The notes under the pieces were generated by a model. The model searched no databases. It was given only the letters and a program-made list of their open reading frames with translations, and was not told the origin of the DNA. Below, in pieces: positions 36,011 through 47,539 of a DNA stretch of 64,000 nucleotides. Position 1 is the first letter of the stretch. Each line of letters opens with the position of its first letter. The DNA is taken from the NCBI RefSeq assembly GCF_008831285.2, contig NC_045139.1, positions 4,622,704 through 4,686,703 of the forward strand, given 5' to 3'. The translations under genes and the position numbers were made by a program. This DNA comes from Nymphaea colorata. Taxonomy: Eukaryota; Streptophyta; Magnoliopsida; Nymphaeales; Nymphaeaceae.

Positions 36011-36880
36011 GCTGAACTATGAAGGTGTGCATGACGCAAGGATTCACGGTGAAAGTATGTTGTTTCTTTCTTCCTGTTTGCACTCCAGATCCACATTTGC
36101 AGCATTATTTGTTCCTTATGTAAAATAATGAAACGAGAGAGACAAAGAGAGAGGGAAGGAGAGAGAAAGAGAGATCACACAATTTCCATAAGAAATTACG
36201 TTGTTCTGTCGGACTCTACCTACTCAATTCTGAAAAGGAATCATCTAAAAATTTTAGAGAGGAAAGAATGCTAAATAGAAATTTCAAGTTGGTCTATCAA
36301 TTTTGGATCTTGATTAAAAATTTGAATTTTTTTCCCTTTGAAATAGATGTTGGCATCTTCATGGGTTGGAACATTAATTTCTTTCCTCTTTTCAGCGTCA
36401 ATTGCATTTCTTCTATATTTAGCTTGAAATTCAAAATTTGACTTACGTTACAAGGTTGGCAAGAATGTTGGATCGACAACCTTATCTCTAACACCTTCTT
36501 GGCCCTGAAAGAAAAATTATTTGGACTCCTTCAGATCCATATTTGCAAAATCACAAACTTGTAAGAAATATGCTTGAGGTATATGTGAGGGTGCAATCTA
36601 CAATTATTACCAATTTTTTCATGAAGAGGGTCGAATTAAAGTTTTTAAATTTTGACATGATTCGAAATATCATTTTTCAAAATTTTTATATAATATAAGT
36701 AAAATTTTCTAAAATATACAAGTAAATTTTTAAAAAAGTTTTTTTTTTTTTGAGGTGGGCAGGTTGTCAATCACTCTATCATTTGCTTTTTCAGCCTGCA
36801 AAATTTAGCAGTAACGCTAAACATCATTAGCCACAAATAATGGAGAAACGAATAAGCAATTCATTAAAGGGGCCTTTAAC
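36011..36880. repeat. Truncated copy of a C/D-type gene 3' flank
   Basis: The sequence parallels the 3' flanks of gene C (about 39340-39720) and gene D (about 49610-50170), in the same orientation, then breaks off within the exon 6-7 intron and runs into a MITE-like fragment (36866-37090). A dispersed AT-rich repeat at 36610-36761 interrupts it. Confidence 0.75.
36762..36795 (-). pseudogene. Broken exon 7 remnant of an A/C/D-type MATE gene
   Basis: An acceptor TTTTGCAG is followed by AEKANDRVID, then by an unrelated AT-rich repeat that replaces the last codons and the stop. No earlier exon is present upstream. Confidence 0.78.
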
Positions 36881-37090
36881 GGCCTTGAATTTTGATTGTA
36901 GAATTAAAATTTTAAAAATAAAATTTCATCTCAAACTAGATTTGGAATGAAAAATTTCAGTTCTAGTTTGTTTTTGTGTTTGGCAGTATTTTCAAATTGA
37001 AAATGACGTGTTTGATAAAACAGGAATTAAATTTCTAAAATTGATGAATTAAAACATCTATGTCATGTGCCCTAAAGAGAAGGCAGGTTG
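36866..37090. repeat. Truncated copy of the 39736-40118 MITE family
   Basis: It begins GGCCTTTAACGGCCTTGAAT and follows the left part of the elements at 39736 and 48590, but lacks their right end. Confidence 0.6.
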
Positions 37091-37379
37091 GGGGACAGAG
37101 AATGGAAAAATATTTTGTAATCATATTGCTTCTCGAGTGCAGCGGTGTTCATGTTGAACATGCTGAAAAGAATTTAAAAAATATTTTGTAAAGCAGCCGA
37201 TTGAGCGAATCGGTTAATTAACTCATCCATTTTGGTAGAATCGGATATGAATTTGGAGAAAATATTTTAAAAATATTTAAAAAGAAACTAAAAATTTCAT
37301 TAAAGATAATCTTAATTTCAAATAATTTAAAATGAATTGCAGCACCCAGTGTATACTATTATTAATTTTAACATCTAAG

Positions 37380-37870
37380 GATGTCTATGAATCAGTTTCA
37401 AGTGAGATACACCCTTAACCATATTCTCTTTTTCAGATATTCACATATTCAGGTTTGAATTCAGATTCAAATAGGACAAAAGAAAGTCATATCTGAATCT
37501 CATATCTGAATCTGAATCAAAAATCCATTTCAAAATTCAGATATGGTTCAGATCTGATTTTTTTTACATTCATATTCGAATCTGAATCCAAATATTGAAC
37601 CCAATCTGGAAAAGTTTTAAAACTTAAAAGCATTGGATATAAGATATTTATCTAAAACTGTACTTGATCCAAATCTGATCCCGACCAGGTATTTATGTTT
37701 ATTCTAGTCCGAATCCAAATTTGACTGAATATGACTTCTAAAATTCAAATTTGATCTGATTTTTTAATTACAAATTATTTTTTCATATCTGATTTTTCTT
37801 GAAACGGCTGGTTTGGATATCCGATCTAAATCAGATATTAACGTCCTTATACACATCGGCCTGTATTAGA
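37380..37870. repeat. Degenerate CTGAATCTGAATC-rich dispersed repeat
   Basis: Many diverged repeats of a phrase like ATCTGAATC. Related stretches lie at 35160-35330, 38939-39179, 54590-54855 and 56150-56265. Several end in a form of ATTGACATCCT. Confidence 0.6.
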
Positions 37871-38670
37871 TGACTAGTTCAATTAGGTGTTAAGTGCTCC
37901 CCAGCATTTATTTAAATTCATGGATTAATTTCCTGACGGCCTAGTGGCGGTGAATTGCCAACGGCCCTAAGGATCTTTGCCACGGCTAAAGCCGTCGGTA
38001 GTAGTCTCAGATCCAAATTCCCAGTCTAAATGAAGGTACACATTTACCTTATTGTTCATGATATCCATTCCTAATTCCTGGATAATTTATTTTGCCTTTC
38101 TCATGGCAAAGCTGAGTTGCGCCTTATTAAGACAAGATCACGAAAAAACTTGGAATGACAACACTGAGATTCGATCCCGCAGCTACCGTAAGATGTTGCT
38201 TCACTAGGAATGAGCTGAGTATTAGTTTTTATTCATTTAATCCAAAATGGGTTTTAGATTTTTATTATAAGAATCCAATAAAATCTAGATTGGGTCCTAC
38301 ACCCTTGCCTCCTTTCCGGATCCAAATTCCTAAATTATGTATTTCTCATTAAACGTAAATAGGACAACAAATATCATGAGAAAGCTGAAGGTAAAGGCTT
38401 AATCCAGCAACTTACCGTCTTCACGTTTCTCTCTCACCATTATTCACTGCAAACTAATCAAGCTTGAACTTTGTTCCACTAATCCAGCATGCAGGATTGG
38501 ATTCTTACTATAGATCCAACGTCCATCTTTTTTAATCGGACGGCCCTGTGAATCTTAATTCTTTTATTTTTTGTTTATCGAGGACTGGGCTTTCCAAAAA
38601 AAAGAAAAAGAAAAAAGTAGATGGACGATTTGGGTTGTCCGATCACAAAGATTGGACGGCCTATATATAT
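37871..38670. other. Spacer, no gene seen
   Basis: No gene or named element recognised. The stretch around 38510-38600 resembles that at 35560-35630. Confidence 0.4.
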
Positions 38671-38870
38671 ATATATATGTGTGTGTGTGTTTTTGATGTG
38701 CCCTGGTGGACATCACCATTCAACGACATATAACATATGTGTGTGTGTGTTTGATGTGCCTTGGCGGACATCATTGTTCAAGAACACTATAGCACATCAA
38801 ACACAGACATATGTTATATGTCTTTGAATGGTGATGTCCACCAAGGCACATCAAACACACATATATATAT
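38671..38870. repeat. Long inverted repeat (hairpin-forming)
   Basis: The left arm 38671-38758 is matched on the opposite strand by 38793-38870, with a spacer of about 35 bp. Both arms contain GATGTGCC, GGTGGACATCACCATTCAA and TATAACATATG. Such a palindrome would fold into a long hairpin and is MITE-like, but no target duplication is clear. Confidence 0.8.
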
Positions 38871-38938
38871 GTGTGTGTGTGCGTGTCATGAAAACAAGGA
38901 TGACTGTAGGAAGAAATCCAAACACGAAACCAACAATA

Positions 38939-39179
38939 GGGATGTCAACTAATCGGATAGGAATATAACTTAAAAAGTTGGATTCGGATCGGATTCAGAT
39001 ATAATTTAAAATTTGGATTCAGATCGGATTTAAAAATAACTTAAAAATCGGATTCGGATGTGGTATAAACTTTTTTTCATCTGACTTTAAATCCAAATCC
39101 GAATCCAAATATATGAATATCTGAAAAATCAGATATGGTAAAAGACATATCTGATTCGAATCCAATCCGTTGACATCAC
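38939..39179. repeat. Element with GATGTCAAC inverted ends
   Basis: The left end reads GGGATGTCAACTAATCGGAT and the right end is an imperfect reverse complement (CCAATCCGTTGACATCACT). The interior is ATTCGGATCGGATT-like. It is the tidiest copy of the degenerate family listed at 37380. Confidence 0.6.
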
Positions 39180-39244
39180 TAACCAACATTTTTGTTTGAA
39201 TCATATTTCGACATCACTAACCAACATTTTTGTTTGAATCATAT
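39172..39244. repeat. Two tandem units of about 38 bp
   Basis: GACATCACTAACCAACATTT starts at 39172 and again at 39210, with the following phrase repeated. Confidence 0.9.
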
Positions 39245-39512
39245 AAGTATTTCCTTTTTCGGTGTCTATTGCCACAACAACAACCAAAATTTGAATCAAA
39301 ATATGGCATTTTTCTAACTATAAAGATATATACTCTTGCTGAACCATGAAATATTGCAGGACCCAAGGATTCATGGTGCAAATATGTTATTTGTTTCTTA
39401 TTAAGACCGATGTTTGCACTCCACTCCAGATCCACATTTGCAAAACCATTTGTTCCTTCCTGGCCCAGTAAGATAAATTATTTGGACTCCTTCAGATCCA
39501 TATTTGAAAAAT

Positions 39513-39517
<5 letters not shown>

Positions 39518-39549
<32 letters not shown>
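39518..39549. repeat. (CT)n microsatellite in the gene C 3' flank
   Basis: About 32 bp of CT repeats, 76-107 bp beyond the gene C stop codon. Gene D has a shorter CT tract in the matching place (49789-49804). Confidence 0.95.
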
Positions 39550-39552
<3 letters not shown>

Positions 39553-39624
39553 TCTTGATCACATACTTGTAAGATATATATACTCGATGTTTATGTGTGG
39601 GAGCAATTAGAAATTGTTACAATC

Positions 39625-41186
39625 TCAAACAGTTTCACCATTGTTAAGTGTAGGCTTGTCAATCACTCTATCCTTTGCGTTTTCCACCTGCAAAATTTAG
39701 CAGTAATATTGTCGAACATCATCAGCTACAAATAAGGGTGTGCTTAAGGACCTTGAATTTCGATTATAAAATTAAAATTTTAGAAACAAAGTTTCAGCCC
39801 AACCTGAAATTGAAACGAAAATTTTCAGTTTTAGTTTCCTTTTGTGTTTGATAGTCTGGAGTTTTGATTTAAGATTTGAAAACAACATGTTTGATAAAAC
39901 AAGAATTAAAATTCTAAAAAATAGATGAAATTTTCTAAACTTCCAGAATCATCATTTCACCCCAAGGTAGAATCACAATTCCAGAATTTTAATTCAAAAA
40001 TGAGTCTATGATTCCAGAATCAAAACTCTTTGCTTGACAGTGCAATTCTCATTTCATCAAAAATGAGAATTTTAATTATAGAATTTCACAATTTCATCAC
40101 CGATCATCAAACACCCCTTAATTATGAAACAAAGATAAGGGCAAGTATTATTTACTGACCTGTTTTTCCCAATCAGTAAGTGCTGTGATGATTGAGAGAA
40201 GAATTGTTTGAACTGTGGAGCCACATAATATGCCAATCCAGAGTCCGATCGCTCCAAAATGATAATAGAAACCTAAAATGACTGAAATTGGTAATCCAAG
40301 CAAATAAAATGCTCCAAGGTTGACATACGCGCCAAGATGCTGCCGTCCGCATCCTCTCGCAACACCTAAATGGATAAAATCATAAAACTGTTAAGAAGGA
40401 AAGGCAAAGCTAGAAATTTTTCATGAGGGGGGTCGAATTAAAGTTTCTAAAATTTTGATATAGATCGAAATATCATTTTTAAAAATTTTTATATAAAACA
40501 AGTAAAATTTTCTAAAAATTACATGTAATTTTTTTTTTTTTAAATTGAGGTGGGGGCTGTTAAGAAGAAACGAGAAACTTATAGTTTTGTTGAAGATATG
40601 TCCATCAGTACACAAAAATATGGCTCTAACCCTAACTTATGTTTTCACTTGGAACAATTAGATCATAGTCTCAAAAAATGTGTGTGTGTTTTTTTTTTCA
40701 AAAAAACCATGTATAAAACGCGAGAAATATGTCGGTCATTTGAAACTTAAAAAAAATAAAAGCATTTTTCTAAAAAAACAAGAAAAAACACATTATTTCA
40801 CTTTTTTTTTTGCTTTAGAAATTTTTTAATGTCAAACTAGTTTTTATTTTCTAATGTTTATTTGTTGCTTGCTTACTCTCTTTTTTTTGACGTTTGTGGC
40901 ATTAGTTTCTCGCTCTGCCCCTCGGCCCCTCATTCATATTGCTCCCAAGCATCCAAATAAAACATTTTCTTTAGGAGCAAAGCATCCAATTATAAAATAG
41001 TCTAACCTAACAGTAAGCTTGGGTATCGAGCCGGCCCGGCCCGATAACAAGTTGGGCCCGGGACAGCCCGACATCCAAAAACCAGGCCAGGGCACGACCC
41101 GACTCGGAAAACCCGAACCCGGCTCGATTAAATTTAAAAATATATTTTTAATATAAAATAATATATAAATATAATTAATCATAATA

Positions 41187-41217
<31 letters not shown>

Positions 41218-44200
41218 TTAAAAGATAAATTATAAGGCCTGAATCGAACTTATCGGGCCCACCCGGGCCGGCCCGATAACGAGTCGGGCTGGCCTGGGTA
41301 CCTCTTTCCCAGGCCTGGGCTCGAGTTGGGCCCGAATCGGGCTTCAGTCAGTCCCGAATCAGCTTATCGGGCCGACCCGATAATGAGTCGGGCCAGGTAC
41401 CGGGTACCCGGCGGCCGCCCTGCTGGGTGCCTAGCCTAGCCTTACCTGACAGAACTCCTTGCATTGCATCCGTGCACGACGTCAGTGCAATTAAAGGCAC
41501 CATCTTGGTGGTAGACAGGATGACTTCCTTATCATTGCTGTAAGCATATCCCAACTGATGTCTGAAGGCGTAGAGATTTGTACTCACAATCAACATGTCC
41601 ATGACCCCAAGAATTATAACAACTAAAACTGCTGACCGAGATGTTCTTGGACGTCCAGCTCCTAATGCATTTGAGATGCGAATGCTGTAAAGAGAGCAAA
41701 CGTATGAACATTGATAGCAACAATTGGAACAAAAAATTAACTAAAGAAGAGTTGTTATGTTAGTGATAGAGGATGGGGGGTGCACCTTGCAGCAGCACCA
41801 AGGCCGTATGGCATGGAATAAACCAAACCCAAGGTGTAGACACTGTAAAAGCAATGCAAAGCTGTGTTAAAAGAAGTTTTTTGATCTCGAACTCTGAAAG
41901 TAAAATAATATTCTAAAGGAAGCCACAGAATCGTAATGCCCTATTTTGAGAAGTTTAATTTTATATTAAAGATTATGAGAGATATTCAAGGGTTATAAAT
42001 GGCTGGTCATCTTGGTTGGAAGCATTTTTTGGGCTGAAAAAGAAACTCTTAGGGGGGGCGGTTTGGGTGACATCTGGCTACTACGAGCCTGAGCCTAGTG
42101 TGTGAGAGTGGGTTAGGTCGATACCATGATATCAAAGCACAGTTCAACACTTCGACCTACGGTTTCATATGAACAGGTGCATGTGCCATAAGAACGGGGG
42201 AGGGGGGTAGTGTGGGGGGTTGGATTGTAATGTCTTACTTTGACATGTTTAGTCTGGTAGTGAAAATTGTGAGAAATGTTCAAGAACTTATAAAAAGGAT
42301 TGTTAAGTGGTTGATTTTCCTAGTTCCTACCCTTTTTCGGACTAAGACTGAAACTGTTAAGAGGCAAGTTTAGATCCGTCTAAGTAGAAACCCGAGCCCC
42401 GTAAGGAAGTAAGTCGAGTCCTTATAGTGATATCAGAGCAAGAGCATGATTCAATGCTCAAACCTGAGGTCCAACATGCATGGATCCATGTGACACTCCA
42501 CTTTGATAAGTCTAGCACTATATTGAAGATTGAGAGAAATTTTTCGTTTTTCAAAAGCTAATAAAAAGGGTGGTTAAGCGGTTAGTTGTGCCGGTTCCTT
42601 TCTTTTTTCGGGCTAGAATTGAAATAGCTAAGGTATGGGTTGAGATCCATCGGACTAGGGGCCTATGCTTGTATGAGAGTGGGTCGGATTGTACAAAAAA
42701 TTGTCCTTCCATTGAAAATTAAGATGTTTGTATGCATAGAAGAGATGTATGAATATGCATTATTCATTCTAGAATACTATAAAAAATAATATATTGGATC
42801 ATATGGCAAGAACATGCCTCCAAAAGTACTTAGGCTGCTTACTTAAAAACAAAAATTAAACTGATATGCTTCAGAATAAGGCCGACACAGTCCTTGATTG
42901 AACAAATGAGTTGAATGAATTTTAGCAGCCTTATTTATTGTTGATTGGTTGAACATGAATTGGTTGAGGATAAGCACACAAATACACCTATTTTATAGAA
43001 AGTATTGTACAAGAGAACAAAATGCTGTTTCTAATTCAATCCATAGGGAACCTCCATTTCACATGTTCAATTCACAAAGCACAATCCATGAACTTTCTAG
43101 ACTGGAAAATTTGTCAGTTTCAGAAACGACAGAACTATACATCAATGTCTGCAGCACAGTTTCTTTGTAGCAAAGGTTCATGCTACACATTCTCCTCACA
43201 AGAAGAGGAGAAAGTGATGCAAGGCACCAGAGGCCGTGATTACAGGTAATGATATTCAATAATGCACTTACAGATAGGATAACTCGTGAACAAAAGATTG
43301 GAAATGAAGGCATACCAAATTGAAAGAACTGAAGCTTGCTTCTCAGGGTTAGGCAGAAGTCCGGAAAGCAATATCAGCAGTTCAAATATCCAGTATTCCA
43401 GACTGTATGAAAGACAATGCAATTAAAAAAATATTCTAAGTTTCTAAGACATAAAACAAGCAAGATAATTGATGAAGAAAACAAATAAAAAGAATGCAGT
43501 GAAAATATTCCAATGGAGGAAGTATTTTACCAAATCATGACTGCAGATGGAACGGCAAGACGAAGAAAGTCCTGTATCCTGTCCAAGGCCTCTGTTGTGA
43601 GTGGAGCAACTGTTTTCTTACAGGCAGATGAAACTTTGATATAAAGTGCCAATACAAACACATTCACCCAATAGGAGAGACTCACAGAAATAGCAGCTCC
43701 AATGTGGCCTACACTGAACTTAAAGATCAATAGCCAGCAAACAAGAACATGGAAGCAGAGGGTCACAGCAGCACCAAAGAGCAATGGCAGGACCAAACTC
43801 TGTGACTGCAGAAACTTCACCAATGGTTGCAAAAATGCAGCACCAAAAAGTCCTGGGATCAAGAAGACAGCATATCTTCCTGCTTCATGGGCCATGGCAT
43901 GGTCATGCAGTATCAAAATGAGGAGTTTCTCCATGTAGAACCATACAAAAGCTAGTGGGATGCAAACAAGCAAGAGTGCAACTGTAGCCTTTTGTGTATA
44001 TACTCCTAGCTTTTGGTACTGTTCTGCTCCATATGCTTGACCACATAATGTCTCCAAGCCACTTGCCATTCCAAGCTGTTACCCCAACCAAGTCATACAA
44101 GTTAGAGCTACAAGTACTTTAAAATGGAGCAAGTTGCTTCTACATATAGGAACCGCAAATGCTAGAAGTTATGAAGCTGAGTGCCTGAATGAAATTGGAT

Positions 44201-44935
44201 ATAATGTTTTCCTTTGTAGATTCTTGGCTTTTCTACTGGTTTCCATCCACAGTAACAAATATCGTTTTCGGGTTTTAAACGACGAGGTTTTGTATAGGTA
44301 TAAAACGACAAAGTTGTTTTTTTTTATGGAAAAAAGGGAAAATTTCAGAAAGTTTTAAAACAATTATTCTTTTGGCAAGAAAAACAATGTGCCCAAATTC
44401 TTAAAAACAAAATGCAGAAAGTATGAAAATGATTGCTGTGTTTGTGATCCAAAATCTCAATTACTGTTTTCTGTAATTGAGCTACCAAAGGGAGTCTTAA
44501 AAGGAACTGACTGAGGCAGTAATGGAAGATCCATTTTTATGATAAGCAAGTAAGCAACCATAGTGGTGTTCTGCAACTTTTCCAATGATTCGGAAGCAAA
44601 TATTCTAATCAAATCAACTCCAAGAAGTTCTTGTGGATTCTTACAAGGACGATGTAGCCGGTGACGTTGCAGAGGGAGGAGGAGATGGAGGCGCTGGAGA
44701 AGTAGAGGCTTCCGAGGTGGCCGACCATCGCGAGGGAGGCGATCTGCAGCAGGAACTGGACCATGGTGACGAAAGCCAAGGGGAGCGCCATTACAACTTG
44801 CCTCCTTGCCTCAACTATCAGCGATCCCGGCCAGCACCGCCGCTCATCAACGGTTGCACCTCCCCCTCCATTTTCTAATCCTTCTGCCTCGGACGCCTCC
44901 TTCTTCGGCACCTCCACTAAAGCATGTTCTTCCAT
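39625..44935 (-). CDS. MATE efflux transporter, gene C (7 exons, open)
   Basis: This is a MATE/DTX antiporter of 495 aa. Exons on the minus strand are 44645-44935, 43531-44075, 43316-43402, 41786-41842, 41446-41684, 40160-40365 and 39625-39687; all frames are open and phases join. Start [12 protein letters not shown] aligns with A and D. Seen motifs are [15 protein letters not shown] and [13 protein letters not shown]. Exon 5 opens [17 protein letters not shown]: the glutamate found in A, B and E (SNELGAG) is alanine, as in D. The C-terminus is [13 protein letters not shown]. Three insertions sit in its introns: a GC-rich element touching the exon 5 donor, a tandem array of short LTR units in intron 3 and a MITE in intron 6. 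The exon 5 donor is GTAAGG instead of the GTTAGA used by its paralogs. Likely expressed; substrate unknown. Confidence 0.9.
39736..40118. mobile_element. MITE in intron 6 of gene C
   Basis: The 383-bp element begins GGGTGTG and ends CACCCCT, flanked by TAA on both sides (39733-39735 and 40119-40121). Ends are imperfect inverted repeats and the interior is AT-rich and non-coding. A TAA target duplication suits PIF/Harbinger (Tourist-like) elements. A related copy lies at about 48590-49005 and a truncated one at 36866-37090. Confidence 0.68.
40415..40560. repeat. Dispersed AT-rich repeat in intron 5 of gene C
   Basis: Begins AATTTTTCATGAGGGGGGTC and ends in a GAGGTGGGGGC phrase. It closely resembles the copy at 36610-36761. 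Confidence 0.7.
41014..41441. mobile_element. GC-rich insertion at the exon 5 / intron 5 border of gene C
   Basis: The 428-bp insertion has GGCCCGG-rich arms and an AT-rich core. Gene D shows the empty site (TCTAACCTGACAG). In C the insertion is flanked by TAACCTAACAG (41003-41013) and TTACCTGACAG (41442-41452), an 11-bp duplication with two later changes. The duplicated bases include the last bases of exon 5 and the splice donor, so two donor-like sites exist, one on each side. Confidence 0.78.
41932..42695 (+). mobile_element. Tandem array of short LTR units (TRIM-like) in intron 3 of gene C
   Basis: Three related units of about 190-205 bp lie at 41932-42126, 42226-42427 and 42491-42695. 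The first two are each followed by a tRNA-Met primer-binding-like site (TGATATCAAAGCA at 42127-42139, TGATATCAGAGCA at 42428-42440) and a short internal stretch of about 60-100 bp. This LTR-PBS-internal-LTR-PBS-internal-LTR layout is that of tandem terminal-repeat retrotransposons in miniature. There is no coding capacity. It lies opposite in strand to the gene. Confidence 0.72.
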
Positions 44936-46650
44936 GGCTCCCCACTAAGCTCTTTCTCGCTGTATCCCTCTATAAACTGTACAGGAAGCCTGAGGAGGAT
45001 GTGGGTGATAATTGCAGCGACTGTATCTTATTATAGGAGCGACCAGAAAGATTTTTTTTTTTTTTGGCTCCACTCCTTATTAGTCACTCCACTTGACCGG
45101 CTGATCTTTCTTTTGTATTTTACTCTTCATTTTTAGCTGCTAACATATCAGTAAAGACTCTTGAAGCCGATATCTCAGAGACATCACCAAGGAGCTGTTG
45201 CTAGCAAACTCTTTTCCGGCGGTTTTGTCTTCTTTTTTAGAAAATTCGAGTTAAAACAGTATTAAAAAGACCTGTATTTTACGAAAAATATATGATAAAA
45301 TGATAAAAACAATAAAAACAAAAAAGTCGTACTTCCCCCCTTTGAAAAACAAATTAAAATGAGTTTTTTCACGTTTTTAATGTGTTTTTTCTCATTATTT
45401 TTACGTTATTTTTGCTTTAAAGTTTGACACTTAAGTTAAATGATTTATCTTCATTTCTATCATCACTAAAACATCGTTTATATCATTTTATTTTTGTCAA
45501 GTTATTGTTTATATTTTTGTTATTTTTTATTTAGTTTACTTTATTCCTAGTTTTTAAGATTTTTTTTAAATTGCCAAAAAATTTTCAAGATTTTCCTAAA
45601 ATTTCAACTTTGTAAAAAAAAAAACTTGAAAAAAAATCTTGGTGTCAAAAACTAGTTAACTATTGCAACTATGGCTAAACTTCTTATAGAAACGCATGCA
45701 CTCATGCTTTTCGTCACTGCAATATAAATACTTAAACTTAAAATTTTCATTTATCAAAATTAAAAAAAGTCCATATCAATTGAGCCGATCACAAATCATT
45801 ATTCAACTTTTTAGAGTTCATAAATAGGCCCGAAGTTGAAATTTGTTGACAAAAATATTAATTTTTGGTATTAAATGTTAACAATTTTTCAGGAAATAAA
45901 ATCTACAAAAAATACTTTTTGTTGTCTTACATTAAAAAATTAAAAGATATTTTGTTGTGTTACATTAAACCATTAATAATTCTTTTATTAGATGAGTAGG
46001 CAAAGCGCCTTATTCACTTATTTAAGGCGTCTTTCTACAATCATTCGTCTTCAACTGAATATTTATTAATCGTGCATGCAAAATGTGTGCCCAAATATAC
46101 ATTTTTAATTTAATATAGGTACGTGACCACGTGACCAATATGATAAATTATATCATGTGTCTCTTAAAAAATCAGCCAATGGTAAAGGCTGAACCAAATA
46201 TCAGTCACGGCCCTTCGAATCACAATATATTCCGGGTGAAGCCTGGGGACCCCGACCTTTTCAAAATAAACTTTATTACTTAACATTTTCAAAAATCATA
46301 ATTTGACTCTGGTTAAAATTAAAAAAAATATAATTTCTCATGTAAAAAAACCTAGCTCCGCCCCCCTAAATATCTTATTACATTTATATCTGATCTCTTT
46401 CTATTTTTACAAAGAAATGGACATCAGACATAGTAGATTTATATGTTCAAGATTTCATTTCTATTGATAAATGTGAGAAATATCTCTCGTCCTGGTCTCT
46501 AAGAAAGGAATAATGAGTTCTTTTCCACCATCCATTTTCTTAGTATTATTGTCTTTTGCTTGTGATTATCTTAATCTTATGCTTAGTTTAGTTTAGTAAA
46601 TAATTAACACATATGAGAATCGAACCAACACGCCTTTTGTCAGCCGCTAG

Positions 46651-46844
46651 GCCTCGGCATTGGCCCGACCGGGCCCTACTTGACCCTATAACGAGTTGGG
46701 CCCGGGCTCGACCCGATTTGAAAAACCCGAGTCCGAGCCTGACCCGATTACATTGACATGTAATTTGAAGAGAATTGGACCAGCGACTGAGCCCGGGCCG
46801 GGTACCGAGTACGCGGCGGCAGCCTGGCCCGGTGCCCAGGCTTA
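46651..46844. mobile_element. Third GC-rich insertion
   Basis: A 194-bp member of the GGCCCGG family, beginning GCCTCGGCATTGGCCCG and ending GTGCCCAGGCTTA. It is flanked by the 7-bp direct repeat CCGCTAG (46644-46650 and 46845-46851). Confidence 0.62.
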
Positions 46845-47438
46845 CCGCTAGCTTAACCAACCCACACATGTGAGAATTGGACCAGCGGCTGGCCTTTTGT
46901 GAGTTGCTGACTCAAACGACAATGAGGGGAATTAGACCCAATTGCTGCATAGCTAGAGGCAGAGCCAGAAATTTTCATAAAGGGGCCGTTCCTAAATTTT
47001 GATACCCACTAAATATCATTTTTCAAAATTTTGTAAAATTTACATGTAATTTGAGGAAAATCGAATCAGTGATTGACTGACTATCAACTGCAAGTTGAAT
47101 CAAGTTAGTCAGCTCGAACTCGACTCGGCTTACATCAGCCGCTAGCCCAATCTGCTATAATGAACAATCAAGCGAGTCATTAAGCATCTTCAAACTTGGC
47201 CGGCTGCTTGACTGCTAAAGTATAATTAATAAAATAGTTTTCTGCGGAAGGCGTGTGTAGGAAGGAATAAACATAAATATTAGAGACGGGAAAGATAGCA
47301 ACTGTCTGACTGCTGAATGATAATTAATAAATCAGTTTTCTCCTGCAGGCACGTGTAGAGAGGAATAAAAATTAGACATACGGAACAGAGGAATAAATAT
47401 GACATACGGATGTGGATGCCAACGCAACGAGGTTCATA

Positions 47439-47539
<101 letters not shown>

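Noticed and set aside
42055-42085. Possible 5S-rRNA-like stretch (GGGTGAC) in the first LTR-like unit
   Set aside because: Only a short match and present in one of three units; too weak to call a Cassandra element.
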